Assembly (NCBI GenBank): GCA_944388075.1
Contig: CALXHI010000001.1
Location: 18,297 to 82,296, forward strand
DNA: 64,000 nt
DNA from: an uncultured Clostridia bacterium
Lineage (GTDB): Bacteria > Bacillota > Clostridia > Oscillospirales > Ruminococcaceae
Reading direction: 5' to 3'
The notes below the pieces were generated by a model. The model saw only the letters and a program-made list of their open reading frames with translations. It was not told where the DNA came from and made no database searches. The translations under genes were made by a program, and so were the position numbers. Positions 42,157 through 50,631 of the stretch are shown here, one piece after another. Numbering within the stretch: position 1 is the stretch's first letter; each line of letters opens with the position of its first letter.

Positions 42157-42990
42157 ATGAAACATTGGAACCGTATTCGCAAGGGCTTTGCTGCACTGCT
42201 GTCTGTGGGTATGCTGCTCAGCTTGGGTGCATGCGGCGGATCGTCCGTTCAGAACGATGAGAAAAATTCTCTCGAAAAGGTCAAGGACAGCGGCAAGCTC
42301 ATTCTCGGTCTGGACGCAACCTTTGAGCCGATGGGCTATACCGATGAGAACGACCAAATCGTCGGCTTTGACATCGACCTTGCCGAGGAGGTCTGCAAGC
42401 GAATGGGCGTGGAACTGGTCAAGCAGCCCATCAACTGGGACACCAAAGAGGAATCCCTCAACGCCGGTAACATCGACTGCATCTGGAACGGTATGTCCGT
42501 CAATCCGGCTCGTGCGGAGTCGATGAACCTCTCCGAACCCTACATGACCAACAAGATGGTCTTTGTCGTACCGGCGAAGAGCGAGGCAAAATCAATGGAC
42601 GACCTCAAAACCGCAAAAATCGGCGTACAGAACGGATCGACCGCACAGGAAATTCTCGAGGCAAGCGAAATTGGCTCGACTATTACCGTACAGGCACTTG
42701 CAACCAATGTTGAGGCATTGCAGCAGATGGATTTGGAACTGGTCGATGCCGTGTTCATGGACTCTGTGGTTGCGGAGTACAAGATTACGGCAGATGCCAA
42801 GGACTGGCTGATCCTGCCCGACGGCTTGCAGGAAGAGTCCTATGCCATCGGCTTCCGCAAGGCAGATCAAGAGCTGCGGGACGAGGTGCAGCGTATCCTC
42901 AGCGAAATGAAAGCAGACGGCACGGTTGCCAAAATCAGCACGGAATGGTTCGGCGATGACGTCACCTGCATTCCCGACCCGAAATCCTGA
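42157..42990 (+). CDS. Polar amino acid ABC transporter, substrate-binding lipoprotein
   Basis: The 277-residue protein has a lipoprotein signal (lipobox SLGAC, Cys near 26) and a family 3 solute-binding fold: GKLILGLDATFEPMGYTDEN near 46-65, VGFDIDLAEEVCKRMG near 69-84, INWDTKEESLNAGNIDCIWNGM near 92-113 and the hinge-crossing IGVQNGSTAQ near 153-162. It binds an amino acid outside the membrane; cystine, glutamine or arginine are all possible. GGAGGT at 42145-42150. Permease and ATPase genes follow after a 302-base gap that holds an inserted element, a hairpin and a new promoter. Confidence 0.93.
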   Translation: MKHWNRIRKGFAALLSVGMLLSLGACGGSSVQNDEKNSLEKVKDSGKLILGLDATFEPMGYTDENDQIVGFDIDLAEEVCKRMGVELVKQPINWDTKEESLNAGNIDCIWNGMSVNPARAESMNLSEPYMTNKMVFVVPAKSEAKSMDDLKTAKIGVQNGSTAQEILEASEIGSTITVQALATNVEALQQMDLELVDAVFMDSVVAEYKITADAKDWLILPDGLQEESYAIGFRKADQELRDEVQRILSEMKADGTVAKISTEWFGDDVTCIPDPKS

Positions 42991-43011
42991 TTGTTTTATT
43001 GCAATATTTTA

Positions 43012-43181
43012 GGCAACACCGCACAAAGATTGTGCGTCAGATGCACAGCCGTTTTTTGTCAGATGAAACAAAAAGCGTAGGGAATACTCTGTGTATTTCC
43101 GAGCATTTTTGTGAAATATGGCGGAAAAAGCGCAAGCAGATGGCGTGCAAAGCCGTCAGGCGGTCTTTGTGCAGTGTTGCC
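43012..43181 (+). mobile_element. MITE-like element, copy A (170 bp)
   Basis: Ends are 18-base inverted repeats, GGCAACACCGCACAAAGA at 43012-43029 and its near-perfect complement TCTTTGTGCAGTGTTGCC at 43164-43181. The left end also folds as CGCACAA-AGA-TTGTGCG. TTTA flanks both sides (43008-43011 and 43182-43185), a possible target duplication. No ORF. About 90 percent identical by eye to the copy at 63408-63579. It sits between the binding-protein and permease genes of one transporter. Confidence 0.82.
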
Positions 43182-43205
43182 TTTACTGCACTATCACAGA
43201 AAAGA

Positions 43206-43236
43206 AGCATCCGAGTCTTGCATTCGGATGCTTTTT
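43206..43236 (+). terminator. Hairpin terminator between MITE and permease gene
   Basis: AGCATCCGA (43206-43214) pairs with TCGGATGCT (43224-43232) and is followed by T4. It would stop read-through from the binding-protein gene; its loop carries the -35 box of the next promoter. Confidence 0.75.
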
Positions 43237-43246
43237 GTGTTATAAT
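43218..43246 (+). promoter_or_regulatory. Promoter of permease-ATPase-ung-met operon
   Basis: TTGCAT at 43218-43223 inside the terminator loop, 17 bases, TATAAT at 43241-43246. Terminator and promoter overlap. Confidence 0.75.
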
Positions 43247-43292
43247 ATGAGTATATACTCCCCAAAAAATACATATCTCGAAAGGAATCATC

Positions 43293-43997
43293 ATGACTGC
43301 GCAAGAGATCGGAAAAGTTACGCTCATTCTGCTCAATTACCTACTGCCGACCCTCAAAGTATTCGGCTTTACACTGCTCTATGCGATTCCGCTCGGCTTG
43401 ATTGTCGCACTGCTGAAAATGTGCAAAATCAAGCTCATTTCCGGCATCGTCAACATCTATATCCTCATCATGCGTGGTACGCCGCTCATGCTGCAGGTCA
43501 TCGTCGCCTATTTCGCCATCCCGATGCTGCGGGTCAGCGAGAATACGCCGCAGTTCCTGCGGAATCTGCTCGATGCCGTTCCCGTGCAGGGCGATTCCTA
43601 TATGTTCTCGACCATCCTGTTCGCATTCGTCCTCAACTACGCCGCCTATTTCGCCGAAATCTTCCGTGGCGGCATCGAGTCTATCCCCAAGGGACAGTAC
43701 GAAGCAGCCGCCTGTTTGGGCTTTACCAAGCTCCAAACCTTCTTCCGCATTATCCTGCCGCAGGTCTTCAAACGGGTGCTGCCTGCCACCACCAACGAAA
43801 CCATTACCCTTGTGAAGGATACCTCCCTTGCCAATGTCGTCGCCTATGCCGAAATCACGCTCAAGGCAAAACAGCAGATGCAGACCTACAGCTCGCTCGT
43901 GCCGCTGTTCATCGCCGGTATCTTCTATTTCATGATTGCCATGCTGATTACCGTGCTGTCGTCCTTCATCGAGAAAAAGCTCAACTACTGTCAATAA
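43293..43997 (+). CDS. Polar amino acid ABC transporter, permease
   Basis: The 234-residue HisM/GlnP-type permease has about five membrane helices, RGTPLMLQVIVAYFAIP near 61-77, and the EAA loop EAAACLGFTKLQTFFRIILPQ near 145-165 that contacts the ATPase. AAAGGA at 43281-43286 precedes the ATG. It works with the ATPase 13 bases downstream and probably with the binding protein upstream of the inserted element. Confidence 0.94.
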   Translation: MTAQEIGKVTLILLNYLLPTLKVFGFTLLYAIPLGLIVALLKMCKIKLISGIVNIYILIMRGTPLMLQVIVAYFAIPMLRVSENTPQFLRNLLDAVPVQGDSYMFSTILFAFVLNYAAYFAEIFRGGIESIPKGQYEAAACLGFTKLQTFFRIILPQVFKRVLPATTNETITLVKDTSLANVVAYAEITLKAKQQMQTYSSLVPLFIAGIFYFMIAMLITVLSSFIEKKLNYCQ

Positions 43998-44009
43998 GGA
44001 GGTATTCCC

Positions 44010-44771
44010 ATGGCAATGCTCGAGGTTTCCCATATTTCCAAACAATTTGATGATTTGGCGGTGCTGAAGGATATCTCGTTCACCGTCGAGCAAGGCATGG
44101 TCGTTGCGATTATCGGCCCGTCCGGCAGCGGCAAATCGACATTGCTGCGCTGCGTCAATCAGCTCGAACGTGCGGATGGCGGTTCGGTCACCGTCTGCGG
44201 TATGGAAATGTTCCACACCGAAAACAGCAAGGCAGTCTATGCACCGACCAAAACCTTGCAGCAAATTCGCATGAAAATCGGTCTGGTGTTCCAGAGCTTT
44301 AACCTGTTTCCGCATTTCTCCGTCCTGCGCAATATCACCGAAGCACCGATTCATGTTCTCAAGCAGGACGCAGAATCCGCAAAAGCCACTGCAATGCAGC
44401 TGCTTGAGAAAATGGGGCTTGCATCCAAAGCCGATGCCTATCCGTGCGAATTGTCCGGCGGTCAGCAGCAACGAGTTTCGATTGCCCGTGCGCTGGCACT
44501 CAAGCCGGAAATCCTGTTCTTTGATGAGCCAACCTCTGCACTCGACCCCGAACTGACCGGAGAAATTCTCCGTGTCATCAAGGGACTTACCGCAGAGGGG
44601 ATGACGATGGTGATTGTCACGCATGAAATGGCATTTGCCCGGGATGTCGCCGACCACGTCATCTTCATGGAGCAGGGCGTGATTGCCGAAGAAGGTGCGC
44701 CGGCACAGCTCTTCGGCGAACAGGCAAGCGAACGAACGAAGCAGTTTTTGCAGCGATTTCATGAGAATTGA
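44010..44771 (+). CDS. Polar amino acid ABC transporter, ATP-binding protein
   Basis: The 253-residue GlnQ-type ATPase has Walker A GPSGSGKSTLL near 35-45, Q-loop VFQSFNLFPH, signature LSGGQQQRVSIARAL near 149-163, Walker B ILFFDEPTSALDPEL near 168-182 and the switch His in VTHEMAF. An additional loop around residues 70-88 (MFHTENSKAVYAPTKTLQQ) is slightly longer than usual. AAGGAGGT directly upstream. The stop overlaps the region before ung. Confidence 0.95.
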   Translation: MAMLEVSHISKQFDDLAVLKDISFTVEQGMVVAIIGPSGSGKSTLLRCVNQLERADGGSVTVCGMEMFHTENSKAVYAPTKTLQQIRMKIGLVFQSFNLFPHFSVLRNITEAPIHVLKQDAESAKATAMQLLEKMGLASKADAYPCELSGGQQQRVSIARALALKPEILFFDEPTSALDPELTGEILRVIKGLTAEGMTMVIVTHEMAFARDVADHVIFMEQGVIAEEGAPAQLFGEQASERTKQFLQRFHEN

Positions 44772-44779
44772 GGTGTACC

Positions 44780-45454
44780 ATGGTTCATATCGGCAATGAT
44801 TGGGATGCACTGCTGGCATCCGATTTCGCATCTGATTCCTATCTGCAACTGCGCCAATTCCTCATTCGGGAATACAAAACACAGGCGGTCTACCCTGACA
44901 TGTACGATATCTTCAATGCCCTCAAATATACGCCCTACGCAGAGGTCAAGGCGGTGATTCTTGGGCAAGACCCCTATCACGGACCGGGGCAGGCGCATGG
45001 TCTTAGCTTTTCCGTGCGGCAGGGCATTCAAAAGCCGCCGTCCCTTGTCAATATCTATAAGGAAATCTATGACGACCTCGGCATCGATAACCGAGATCGT
45101 TCCGGCGATCTCACCGCTTGGGCAAAGCAGGGTGTGCTGCTGCTCAATGCCTCGCTGACCGTGCGTGCCGGACAGGCGAACAGCCATCAGGGCATGGGCT
45201 GGGAGGTCCTGACCGATGCCATCATCACGAAGCTCAACGAACGGGAACAGCCGATCGTATTCTTGCTCTGGGGCGGCAAGGCTCGTGCGAAAGCTGCACT
45301 GATCACCCGCCCGCAGCATTTGATTTTGCAATGCGCACACCCAAGTCCCCTCTCTGCCTACAACGGTTTCTTCGGCTGCCGCCACTTCTCCAAAACCAAT
45401 GCCTTCCTCACGGCACACGGCATGCAGCCGATTGATTGGCAAATTCCGAAATAA
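44780..45454 (+). CDS. ung: Uracil-DNA glycosylase
   Basis: The 224-residue family 1 enzyme removes uracil from DNA. The water-activating motif GQDPYHGPGQAHGLSFS is near 56-72, NASLTV near 119-124 and the minor-groove loop HPSPLSA near 184-190. Full length. An in-frame TTG at 44768 overlaps the preceding gene, but ATG 44780 with GAGG at 44769-44773 upstream is preferred. It sits inside the operon without functional relation to its neighbours. Confidence 0.96.
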   Translation: MVHIGNDWDALLASDFASDSYLQLRQFLIREYKTQAVYPDMYDIFNALKYTPYAEVKAVILGQDPYHGPGQAHGLSFSVRQGIQKPPSLVNIYKEIYDDLGIDNRDRSGDLTAWAKQGVLLLNASLTVRAGQANSHQGMGWEVLTDAIITKLNEREQPIVFLLWGGKARAKAALITRPQHLILQCAHPSPLSAYNGFFGCRHFSKTNAFLTAHGMQPIDWQIPK

Positions 45455-45467
45455 TGGAGGTTTCAAC

Positions 45468-46331
45468 ATGAAAGCAATCGAAGTATTTAAGCAACGTACT
45501 GTCCTCTCCTTTGAGGTCTTCCCACCGAAACCCACCTCTCCCATCGACACCATCTACCGCACCCTCGAACAGCTTCAGGATCTCCAACCCGATTTCATCA
45601 GCGTAACCTATGGCGCAGGCGGTTCGACACCCGGTGCCTCCACTGCCGATATCGCTGCCGCCATCCAGAATCAGCACGGCATCCTCTCGATGGCACATCT
45701 GCCCTGCATCAACGATACCAAAGAATCCGTCCTCGAAAAGCTTTCGGTCTTTCGGGAAAAGGGCATCGAGAATATCCTCGCACTCCGCGGCGACCGCAAT
45801 CCCGACATCGAGCCGAAAAACGAGTTCCGCTATGCGTCCGATTTGGTGGCATTCATTCGGGAACATGGCGATTTCGACATTTGCGGTGCCTGCTATCCGG
45901 AGGGTCACCCCGAAGCCGCCGACCCCTTCGAGGACATTCGCAACCTCAAACACAAGGTTGATGCCGGTGTCTCCCACCTGATTACGCAGCTATTCTTTGA
46001 TAACCGCACCTTCTATCGCTTCCGGGAATTGACCGCTGTTGCCGGGATCGCTGTACCGATTGAAGCCGGTATCATGCCCGTGACCAACAAAAAATCCATC
46101 GAACGCATGGTTTCGCTCTGCGGTGCGAGCATTCCCATCCGTCTGGCAAGATTGCTCTCTCGCTATGCCGATGATCCGGTTTCGCTGAAAGCCGCCGGTT
46201 TGGAATATGCCATTGAGCAGATCCTCGACCTTGCCGAAAACGGTGTAGACGGCATTCACCTGTATACGATGAACAACCCCGATGTGGCGCACTATATCGT
46301 TGAAGCCGTCGCCGATGCGCTGAACCGATGA
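45468..46331 (+). CDS. metF: Methylenetetrahydrofolate reductase
   Basis: The 287-residue flavoprotein reduces methylene-THF to methyl-THF, the methyl donor for MetH. VLSFEVFPPKPTSP near 12-25 has the catalytic Glu, ISVTYGAGGST near 45-55, ILALRGDRNPD near 103-113 and ITQLFFDNRTFYRF near 174-187. TGGAGG at 45455-45460. The following gene overlaps by four bases and metH comes next, giving a dedicated methionine segment. Confidence 0.95.
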   Translation: MKAIEVFKQRTVLSFEVFPPKPTSPIDTIYRTLEQLQDLQPDFISVTYGAGGSTPGASTADIAAAIQNQHGILSMAHLPCINDTKESVLEKLSVFREKGIENILALRGDRNPDIEPKNEFRYASDLVAFIREHGDFDICGACYPEGHPEAADPFEDIRNLKHKVDAGVSHLITQLFFDNRTFYRFRELTAVAGIAVPIEAGIMPVTNKKSIERMVSLCGASIPIRLARLLSRYADDPVSLKAAGLEYAIEQILDLAENGVDGIHLYTMNNPDVAHYIVEAVADALNR

Positions 46332-46990
46332 CGCCGCAGCAGCTTTCCATTCCGGATATTCTGGGGTATCTGGGTACACCGACGCTCGACGACACCTTGT
46401 CTGCGGCATTGCAGCAGGCCATGGATACCCTCTGCGCTGCCGTAACGCCACGCAGCTGCTGGCAAAGCTTTCCGCTGAACAGAGCCGATACCGGCTTGAC
46501 GCTGGCGGGACTGCCCCTTGCCGGCTCAGATATTCAGACGCATTTGCAGGGCTGTACACAGGCTGTGGTCATGGCGGTGACGCTCTCTGATGCGGTGGAC
46601 CGCCTGATTCGTACGGCGCAGGCACAGGATATGACACAAGCAGTTTTGCTCGATGCGGTTGCCGCCGATGCAGTCGAACAGGTCTGCGAATCGGTCGTGC
46701 AGGAGATTCGCACCCGTTTTCCGAATTGCTATCTGACCGAACGATTCAGTGCCGGCTATGGGGATTTTCCGCTCGAGATGCAACCCGATTTGCTGCGCCT
46801 GCTCGATGCCGGCAAGCGCATTGGCTTGACCGTCACGCAAAGCGGTATGCTCGTGCCGATGAAATCCGTCACGGCACTCATCGGTCTCTCCGCACAGCCC
46901 ACAAAGGATGCACGGCGATTCGGCTGTGGACACGCTTGTGCCCTCTGTCCGCTCCGTGACGACTGCCCCCATCGCCCGATCCCATCATAA
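46328..46990 (+). CDS. Stand-alone MetH reactivation (B12-dependent methionine synthase activation) domain
   Basis: The 220-residue protein corresponds to the C-terminal AdoMet-binding reactivation domain of MetH. RFSAGYGDFPLEMQPDLLRLLDA near 138-160 matches the conserved RxxxGYxxxP region, and KRIGLTVTQSGMLVPMKSVTALIGL near 162-186 follows. A C-terminal Cys cluster (CGHACALCPLRDDC near 200-213) resembles the tail of such split subunits. It re-methylates oxidised cobalamin with SAM and an electron donor. It overlaps metF and precedes metH, which lacks this domain. Confidence 0.88.
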   Translation: MTPQQLSIPDILGYLGTPTLDDTLSAALQQAMDTLCAAVTPRSCWQSFPLNRADTGLTLAGLPLAGSDIQTHLQGCTQAVVMAVTLSDAVDRLIRTAQAQDMTQAVLLDAVAADAVEQVCESVVQEIRTRFPNCYLTERFSAGYGDFPLEMQPDLLRLLDAGKRIGLTVTQSGMLVPMKSVTALIGLSAQPTKDARRFGCGHACALCPLRDDCPHRPIPS

Positions 46991-47007
46991 TCAGAACGGA
47001 GAATACT

Positions 47008-49365
47008 ATGGATTTTTCTTCTCTTTGCAAACAGGATTTCGTCTTTCTGGACGGCGGCATGGGTACAATGCTGCACCTCGCACCGGGAGAATTGCCTGAA
47101 GCGCTCAACCTCACTGACCCGAAACGTGTGGCTGCCGTGCATCAAGCCTATCTCGATGCCGGTTCGCAAATTCTCTATGCCAATACGTTTGGTGCAAACC
47201 GTCTGAAGCTGCACGGTTCGGGCATCGACCCGACTGAAAGCATTGCCGCTGCCATTCGCAATGCAAAGCAAATCGCAAACGGCAAGGCTTTGGTTGCGCT
47301 CGATGTCGGACCGACCGGACAGCTGCTCCATCCTGCCGGTACGCTCTCCTTTGACGATGCCTATGACTGCTACCGTGAAACCATGATGGCAGGCGCAAAT
47401 GCCGGTGCTGACCTCATTGTCATCGAAACCATGAGCGACTTGCTCGAAATGAAAGCCGCTTTCCTCGCCGCCAAAGAGCATACCACATTGCCCGTCCTCT
47501 GCACGATGTCCTTCACCGAAACCGGCAGAACCTTCACCGGCTGCCCGATCTCTGCGATGGCTTTGACGCTCGAGGCCCTCGGTGCGGCTGCCATCGGCAT
47601 CAACTGTTCACTCGGACCTCGTGAGATTTATCCCCTGATGCAGGAGCTGTCGCAATGGACCACCCTGCCCTTGATTGCAAAAGCCAATGCCGGACTCCCC
47701 GACCCCGTCACCGGCGGCTATGATATCTCGCCGGAGGAATTTGCCGCGGCACTGCTGCCCTATGCGCAGTACGGTGTGCAATTCTTCGGGGGCTGCTGCG
47801 GTACAACGCCCGATTTCATCCGTGCGGTACGGCAGGTGCTCAACGGCGTAAGCCCCACTCGCCCTGCCCTCGAACCGAAATCGGCGGTTTGTTCGGGTAC
47901 AAAAACCGTGTTGCTCGACCGTCCCCGTGTGATTGGCGAACGCATCAACCCGACCGGCAAAAAGCGTATGAAGCAAGCCTTGCTCGATGGCGATATGGAC
48001 TATCTGCGCAACGAAGCTATCACGCAAACCGAATCGGGTGCGGATATCCTCGATGTCAATGTCGGCACGCCGGGTATTGATGAAGCCGCCGTTCTGCCGC
48101 AGGCGGTTCGGGCGATTATCGAGGTGACGGATTTGCCGTTGCAGCTCGATTCCTCCGACCCGGCTGCCCTCGAAGCAGCTTTGCGCTGCTATCCGGGTAA
48201 ACCGATCATCAATTCGGTCTGCGGCAAGGAAAGCTCCCTTGCAAGCATTCTGCCGCTCGTCAAGCATTACGGTGCGGCAATCGTTGGTTTGACGCTCGAT
48301 GAGAACGGCATTCCGGCTTCTGCCGAGGAACGCTTTGCCATCGGTAAGCGGATTCTCGAACGTGCACTGGCATTGGGTATCCCGAAAACGGATATCTACC
48401 TCGATTGCCTGACCATGACTGCATCCACCGATCCCAACGGTCCGACCGAAACTTTGACGGCGGTTTCCCGTGTACGCAAAGAATTGGATCTGCAGACGGT
48501 GCTCGGCGTGTCGAACATCAGCTTTGGCTTGCCGAATCGGCCTTTGCTCAACCGTGCGTTTTTGAATATGGCATTGAGTGCCGGATTGACTTTGCCGATT
48601 CTCAATCCGATGGCGGAAGGCATGATGGATACGGTGCGTGCCTATCGCCTGCTCGCCGGCATGGACGAAAACTGCGCCGCCTTCATTGCCGCCTACCAAA
48701 ATCAGCCGACCGCTGCACCCACCTCGACCGCCTCGCAAAGCGATATGACACTGGAATCCGCAGTGGTGCACGGTCTGCGACAGGATGCCGCCAGACTGAC
48801 TGCTGCCGCCCTCGAACAGCAGGATGCACTCGATATCATCAACCATATGCTGATTCCGGCACTCGATACGGTCGGTGCGGACTATGAAGCCGGTCGCGCA
48901 TTTCTGCCCCAGCTGATTCAGGCAGCAACCGCCGCACAGAGTGCGTTCGGCGTCATCAAGCAGACCCTCGCTGTCAAACAGGAATCCCAAAGCAAGGGCA
49001 AAATCGTGATCGCAACCGTGCAGGGCGATGTACACGATATCGGCAAGAACATTGTCAAGCTGTTGCTCGAAAATTACGGCTATACCGTCATCGATTTGGG
49101 CAAGGATGTACCGCCGCAAACGATTGTCGATGCCGCTATCGCCCATCAGGTTTCGCTGGTCGGTTTGAGTGCGCTGATGACCACAACGGTCGGTGCGATG
49201 GCAGAAACCATCGCCCTGCTCCATGCCCAATATCCCGGCTGCAAAACCGTTGTCGGCGGTGCAGTGCTGACCGAGGACTATGCGCAATCCATCGGCGCAG
49301 ATTGCTATGCCAAGGATGCGAAGGCTACGGTCGATTTCGCCAAACGTGTGTACAAGGAGGATTGA
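47008..49365 (+). CDS. metH: Cobalamin-dependent methionine synthase (lacking reactivation domain)
   Basis: The 785-residue protein has the homocysteine-binding barrel (1-290; zinc ligands in INCSLG near 199-204 and GGCCGTTP near 262-269), the methyl-THF pterin-binding domain (about 305-570; VIGERINPTGKKRMKQAL near 309-326, DVNVGTPGIDE near 352-362) and the B12 cap and Rossmann domains (about 590-785; VHDIGKNIVKLLL near 674-686 supplies the cobalt His). Methyl moves from methyl-THF to homocysteine. The missing fourth domain is encoded two genes away from metF at 46328. dtd follows closely. Confidence 0.95.
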   Translation: MDFSSLCKQDFVFLDGGMGTMLHLAPGELPEALNLTDPKRVAAVHQAYLDAGSQILYANTFGANRLKLHGSGIDPTESIAAAIRNAKQIANGKALVALDVGPTGQLLHPAGTLSFDDAYDCYRETMMAGANAGADLIVIETMSDLLEMKAAFLAAKEHTTLPVLCTMSFTETGRTFTGCPISAMALTLEALGAAAIGINCSLGPREIYPLMQELSQWTTLPLIAKANAGLPDPVTGGYDISPEEFAAALLPYAQYGVQFFGGCCGTTPDFIRAVRQVLNGVSPTRPALEPKSAVCSGTKTVLLDRPRVIGERINPTGKKRMKQALLDGDMDYLRNEAITQTESGADILDVNVGTPGIDEAAVLPQAVRAIIEVTDLPLQLDSSDPAALEAALRCYPGKPIINSVCGKESSLASILPLVKHYGAAIVGLTLDENGIPASAEERFAIGKRILERALALGIPKTDIYLDCLTMTASTDPNGPTETLTAVSRVRKELDLQTVLGVSNISFGLPNRPLLNRAFLNMALSAGLTLPILNPMAEGMMDTVRAYRLLAGMDENCAAFIAAYQNQPTAAPTSTASQSDMTLESAVVHGLRQDAARLTAAALEQQDALDIINHMLIPALDTVGADYEAGRAFLPQLIQAATAAQSAFGVIKQTLAVKQESQSKGKIVIATVQGDVHDIGKNIVKLLLENYGYTVIDLGKDVPPQTIVDAAIAHQVSLVGLSALMTTTVGAMAETIALLHAQYPGCKTVVGGAVLTEDYAQSIGADCYAKDAKATVDFAKRVYKED

Positions 49366-49367
49366 CC

Positions 49368-49838
49368 ATGCGTGCGATGATGCAACGGGTAGACCACGCC
49401 TCTGTTTCGGTGGAGGGCAAGGTGGTCGGCTCGATTGAAACGGGATTGCTCGTATTCTTGGGTGTGACGAATACCGACACCGATGCCGAAATGACGCTGC
49501 TTGCAGATAAACTCCTGAAGCTGCGCCTCTTCGCCGATGCGAATGACAAAACCAATTGCAGCCTCGCCGATATTGGCGGCTCTCTGCTCGTAATTTCGCA
49601 GTTTACGCTCTGTGCCGACTGCCGCAAGGGGACCAGACCCAGCTTTTCCGGTGCCGCACCGCCCGATAAGGCAAACCGTCTGTATGAGGCATTTTTGGCA
49701 TATTGCCGACAGTCCGTGCCGATCGTAGAATCGGGCGTATTCGGCGCACATATGCAGGTCGAGCTTTGCAATCACGGGCCGTTTACCATCTGGCTCGATA
49801 CCGATGATCTGCGCCGTCCTCGCAATGCGTCCAAATAA
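49368..49838 (+). CDS. dtd: D-aminoacyl-tRNA deacylase
   Basis: The 156-residue enzyme removes D-amino acids from tRNA. The conserved SLLVISQFTLCAD is near 72-84 (family SQFTL) and VFGAHMQVELCNHGPFTIWLD near 125-145 carries the cis GlyPro motif. Start ATG 49368 has AAGGAGG at 49354-49360 in the end of metH. Last gene of the operon. Confidence 0.95.
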   Translation: MRAMMQRVDHASVSVEGKVVGSIETGLLVFLGVTNTDTDAEMTLLADKLLKLRLFADANDKTNCSLADIGGSLLVISQFTLCADCRKGTRPSFSGAAPPDKANRLYEAFLAYCRQSVPIVESGVFGAHMQVELCNHGPFTIWLDTDDLRRPRNASK

Positions 49839-49884
49839 GCATATACAAAACAATCCTATCATTTGCAGGTGAAACCCCAATATG

Positions 49885-49915
49885 CAAAAAAGTGCCGCTG
49901 TTACGGCACTTTTTC
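49885..49915. terminator. Bidirectional terminator after dtd
   Basis: AGTGCCG (49891-49897), loop CTGTTA, CGGCACT (49904-49910), with A5 before and T5 after. It serves dtd and the convergent ABC transporter gene. Confidence 0.9.
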
Positions 49916-49939
49916 TTTATGAAATATGCTGCAACCGGC

Positions 49940-50602
49940 TCAAACAATAAAGCCGTCGCTGATTTCGATAATGCGGTCACATTGCTCCGCTACACCCATG
50001 TCATGCGTGACGATAATGATGGTCTTGCCTTGGGCATTTAGTTCCTTGAATACCGCCATGATCTCCGCAGCGGTTTTGGTATCAAGCGCAGCGGTCGGCT
50101 CATCGGCAAGAATCACGCTCGGCTCGTTGACAATGGCTCTTGCAATCGCAACTCGCTGCTTTTGTCCACCCGAGAGCTTATTCACCGGCTTCTTCGCCAT
50201 ACCGTCCATACCGACGGATTCCAACGCCTTCATCGCTATCGCTTTGCGATTGGGCTTTTTCTTTTTGGCAAAATCCAGCGGCAACCTGACATTCTCTATC
50301 GCCGAAAAATCATCGACCAACGCAAAATCCTGCATGACCATGCCGATGTTCTCATTGCGAATTTGTGCATACCTTCGCTCCGACAGGTTCTTGACGAGTG
50401 TGCCGTCAATGAGATATTCGCCCGATTCATAGGAATCGATGCACGCCAGAATGTGCAGCAGCGTGGATTTTCCCGCACCCGTTTTGCCGATGACCGCCAC
50501 CATCTCGCCGTCCTCGATGGTCAGCGATACACCTTTCAACGCCTCAAATTCGTTGGCCTTCTTCGGGTTGTAAATCTTGTGTACGTCTTTCAACTGAATC
50601 AT
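49940..50602 (-). CDS. MacB/LolD-type ABC transporter ATP-binding protein
   Basis: The 220-residue ATPase has Walker A GKTGAGKSTLL near 39-49, signature KLSGGQKQRVAIARAI near 142-157, Walker B VILADEPTAALD near 164-175 and THDMGVAEQCDRII. It matches the FtsE/LolD/MacB subfamily that works with FtsX-like permeases, which are encoded just upstream. Such transporters usually extrude peptides or lipids or sense antimicrobial peptides. AAGGAGG on the minus strand fits ATG 50602; the longer frame to 50875 is not translated. Confidence 0.93.
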   Translation of the reverse strand: MIQLKDVHKIYNPKKANEFEALKGVSLTIEDGEMVAVIGKTGAGKSTLLHILACIDSYESGEYLIDGTLVKNLSERRYAQIRNENIGMVMQDFALVDDFSAIENVRLPLDFAKKKKPNRKAIAMKALESVGMDGMAKKPVNKLSGGQKQRVAIARAIVNEPSVILADEPTAALDTKTAAEIMAVFKELNAQGKTIIIVTHDMGVAEQCDRIIEISDGFIV

Positions 50603-50631
50603 AGCAGCCTCCTTAATTCGACTTGAGAATT

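Noticed and set aside
47608..49287. Minus-strand open frame of 559 codons
   Set aside because: Shadow of metH; no start signal and no protein-like composition.
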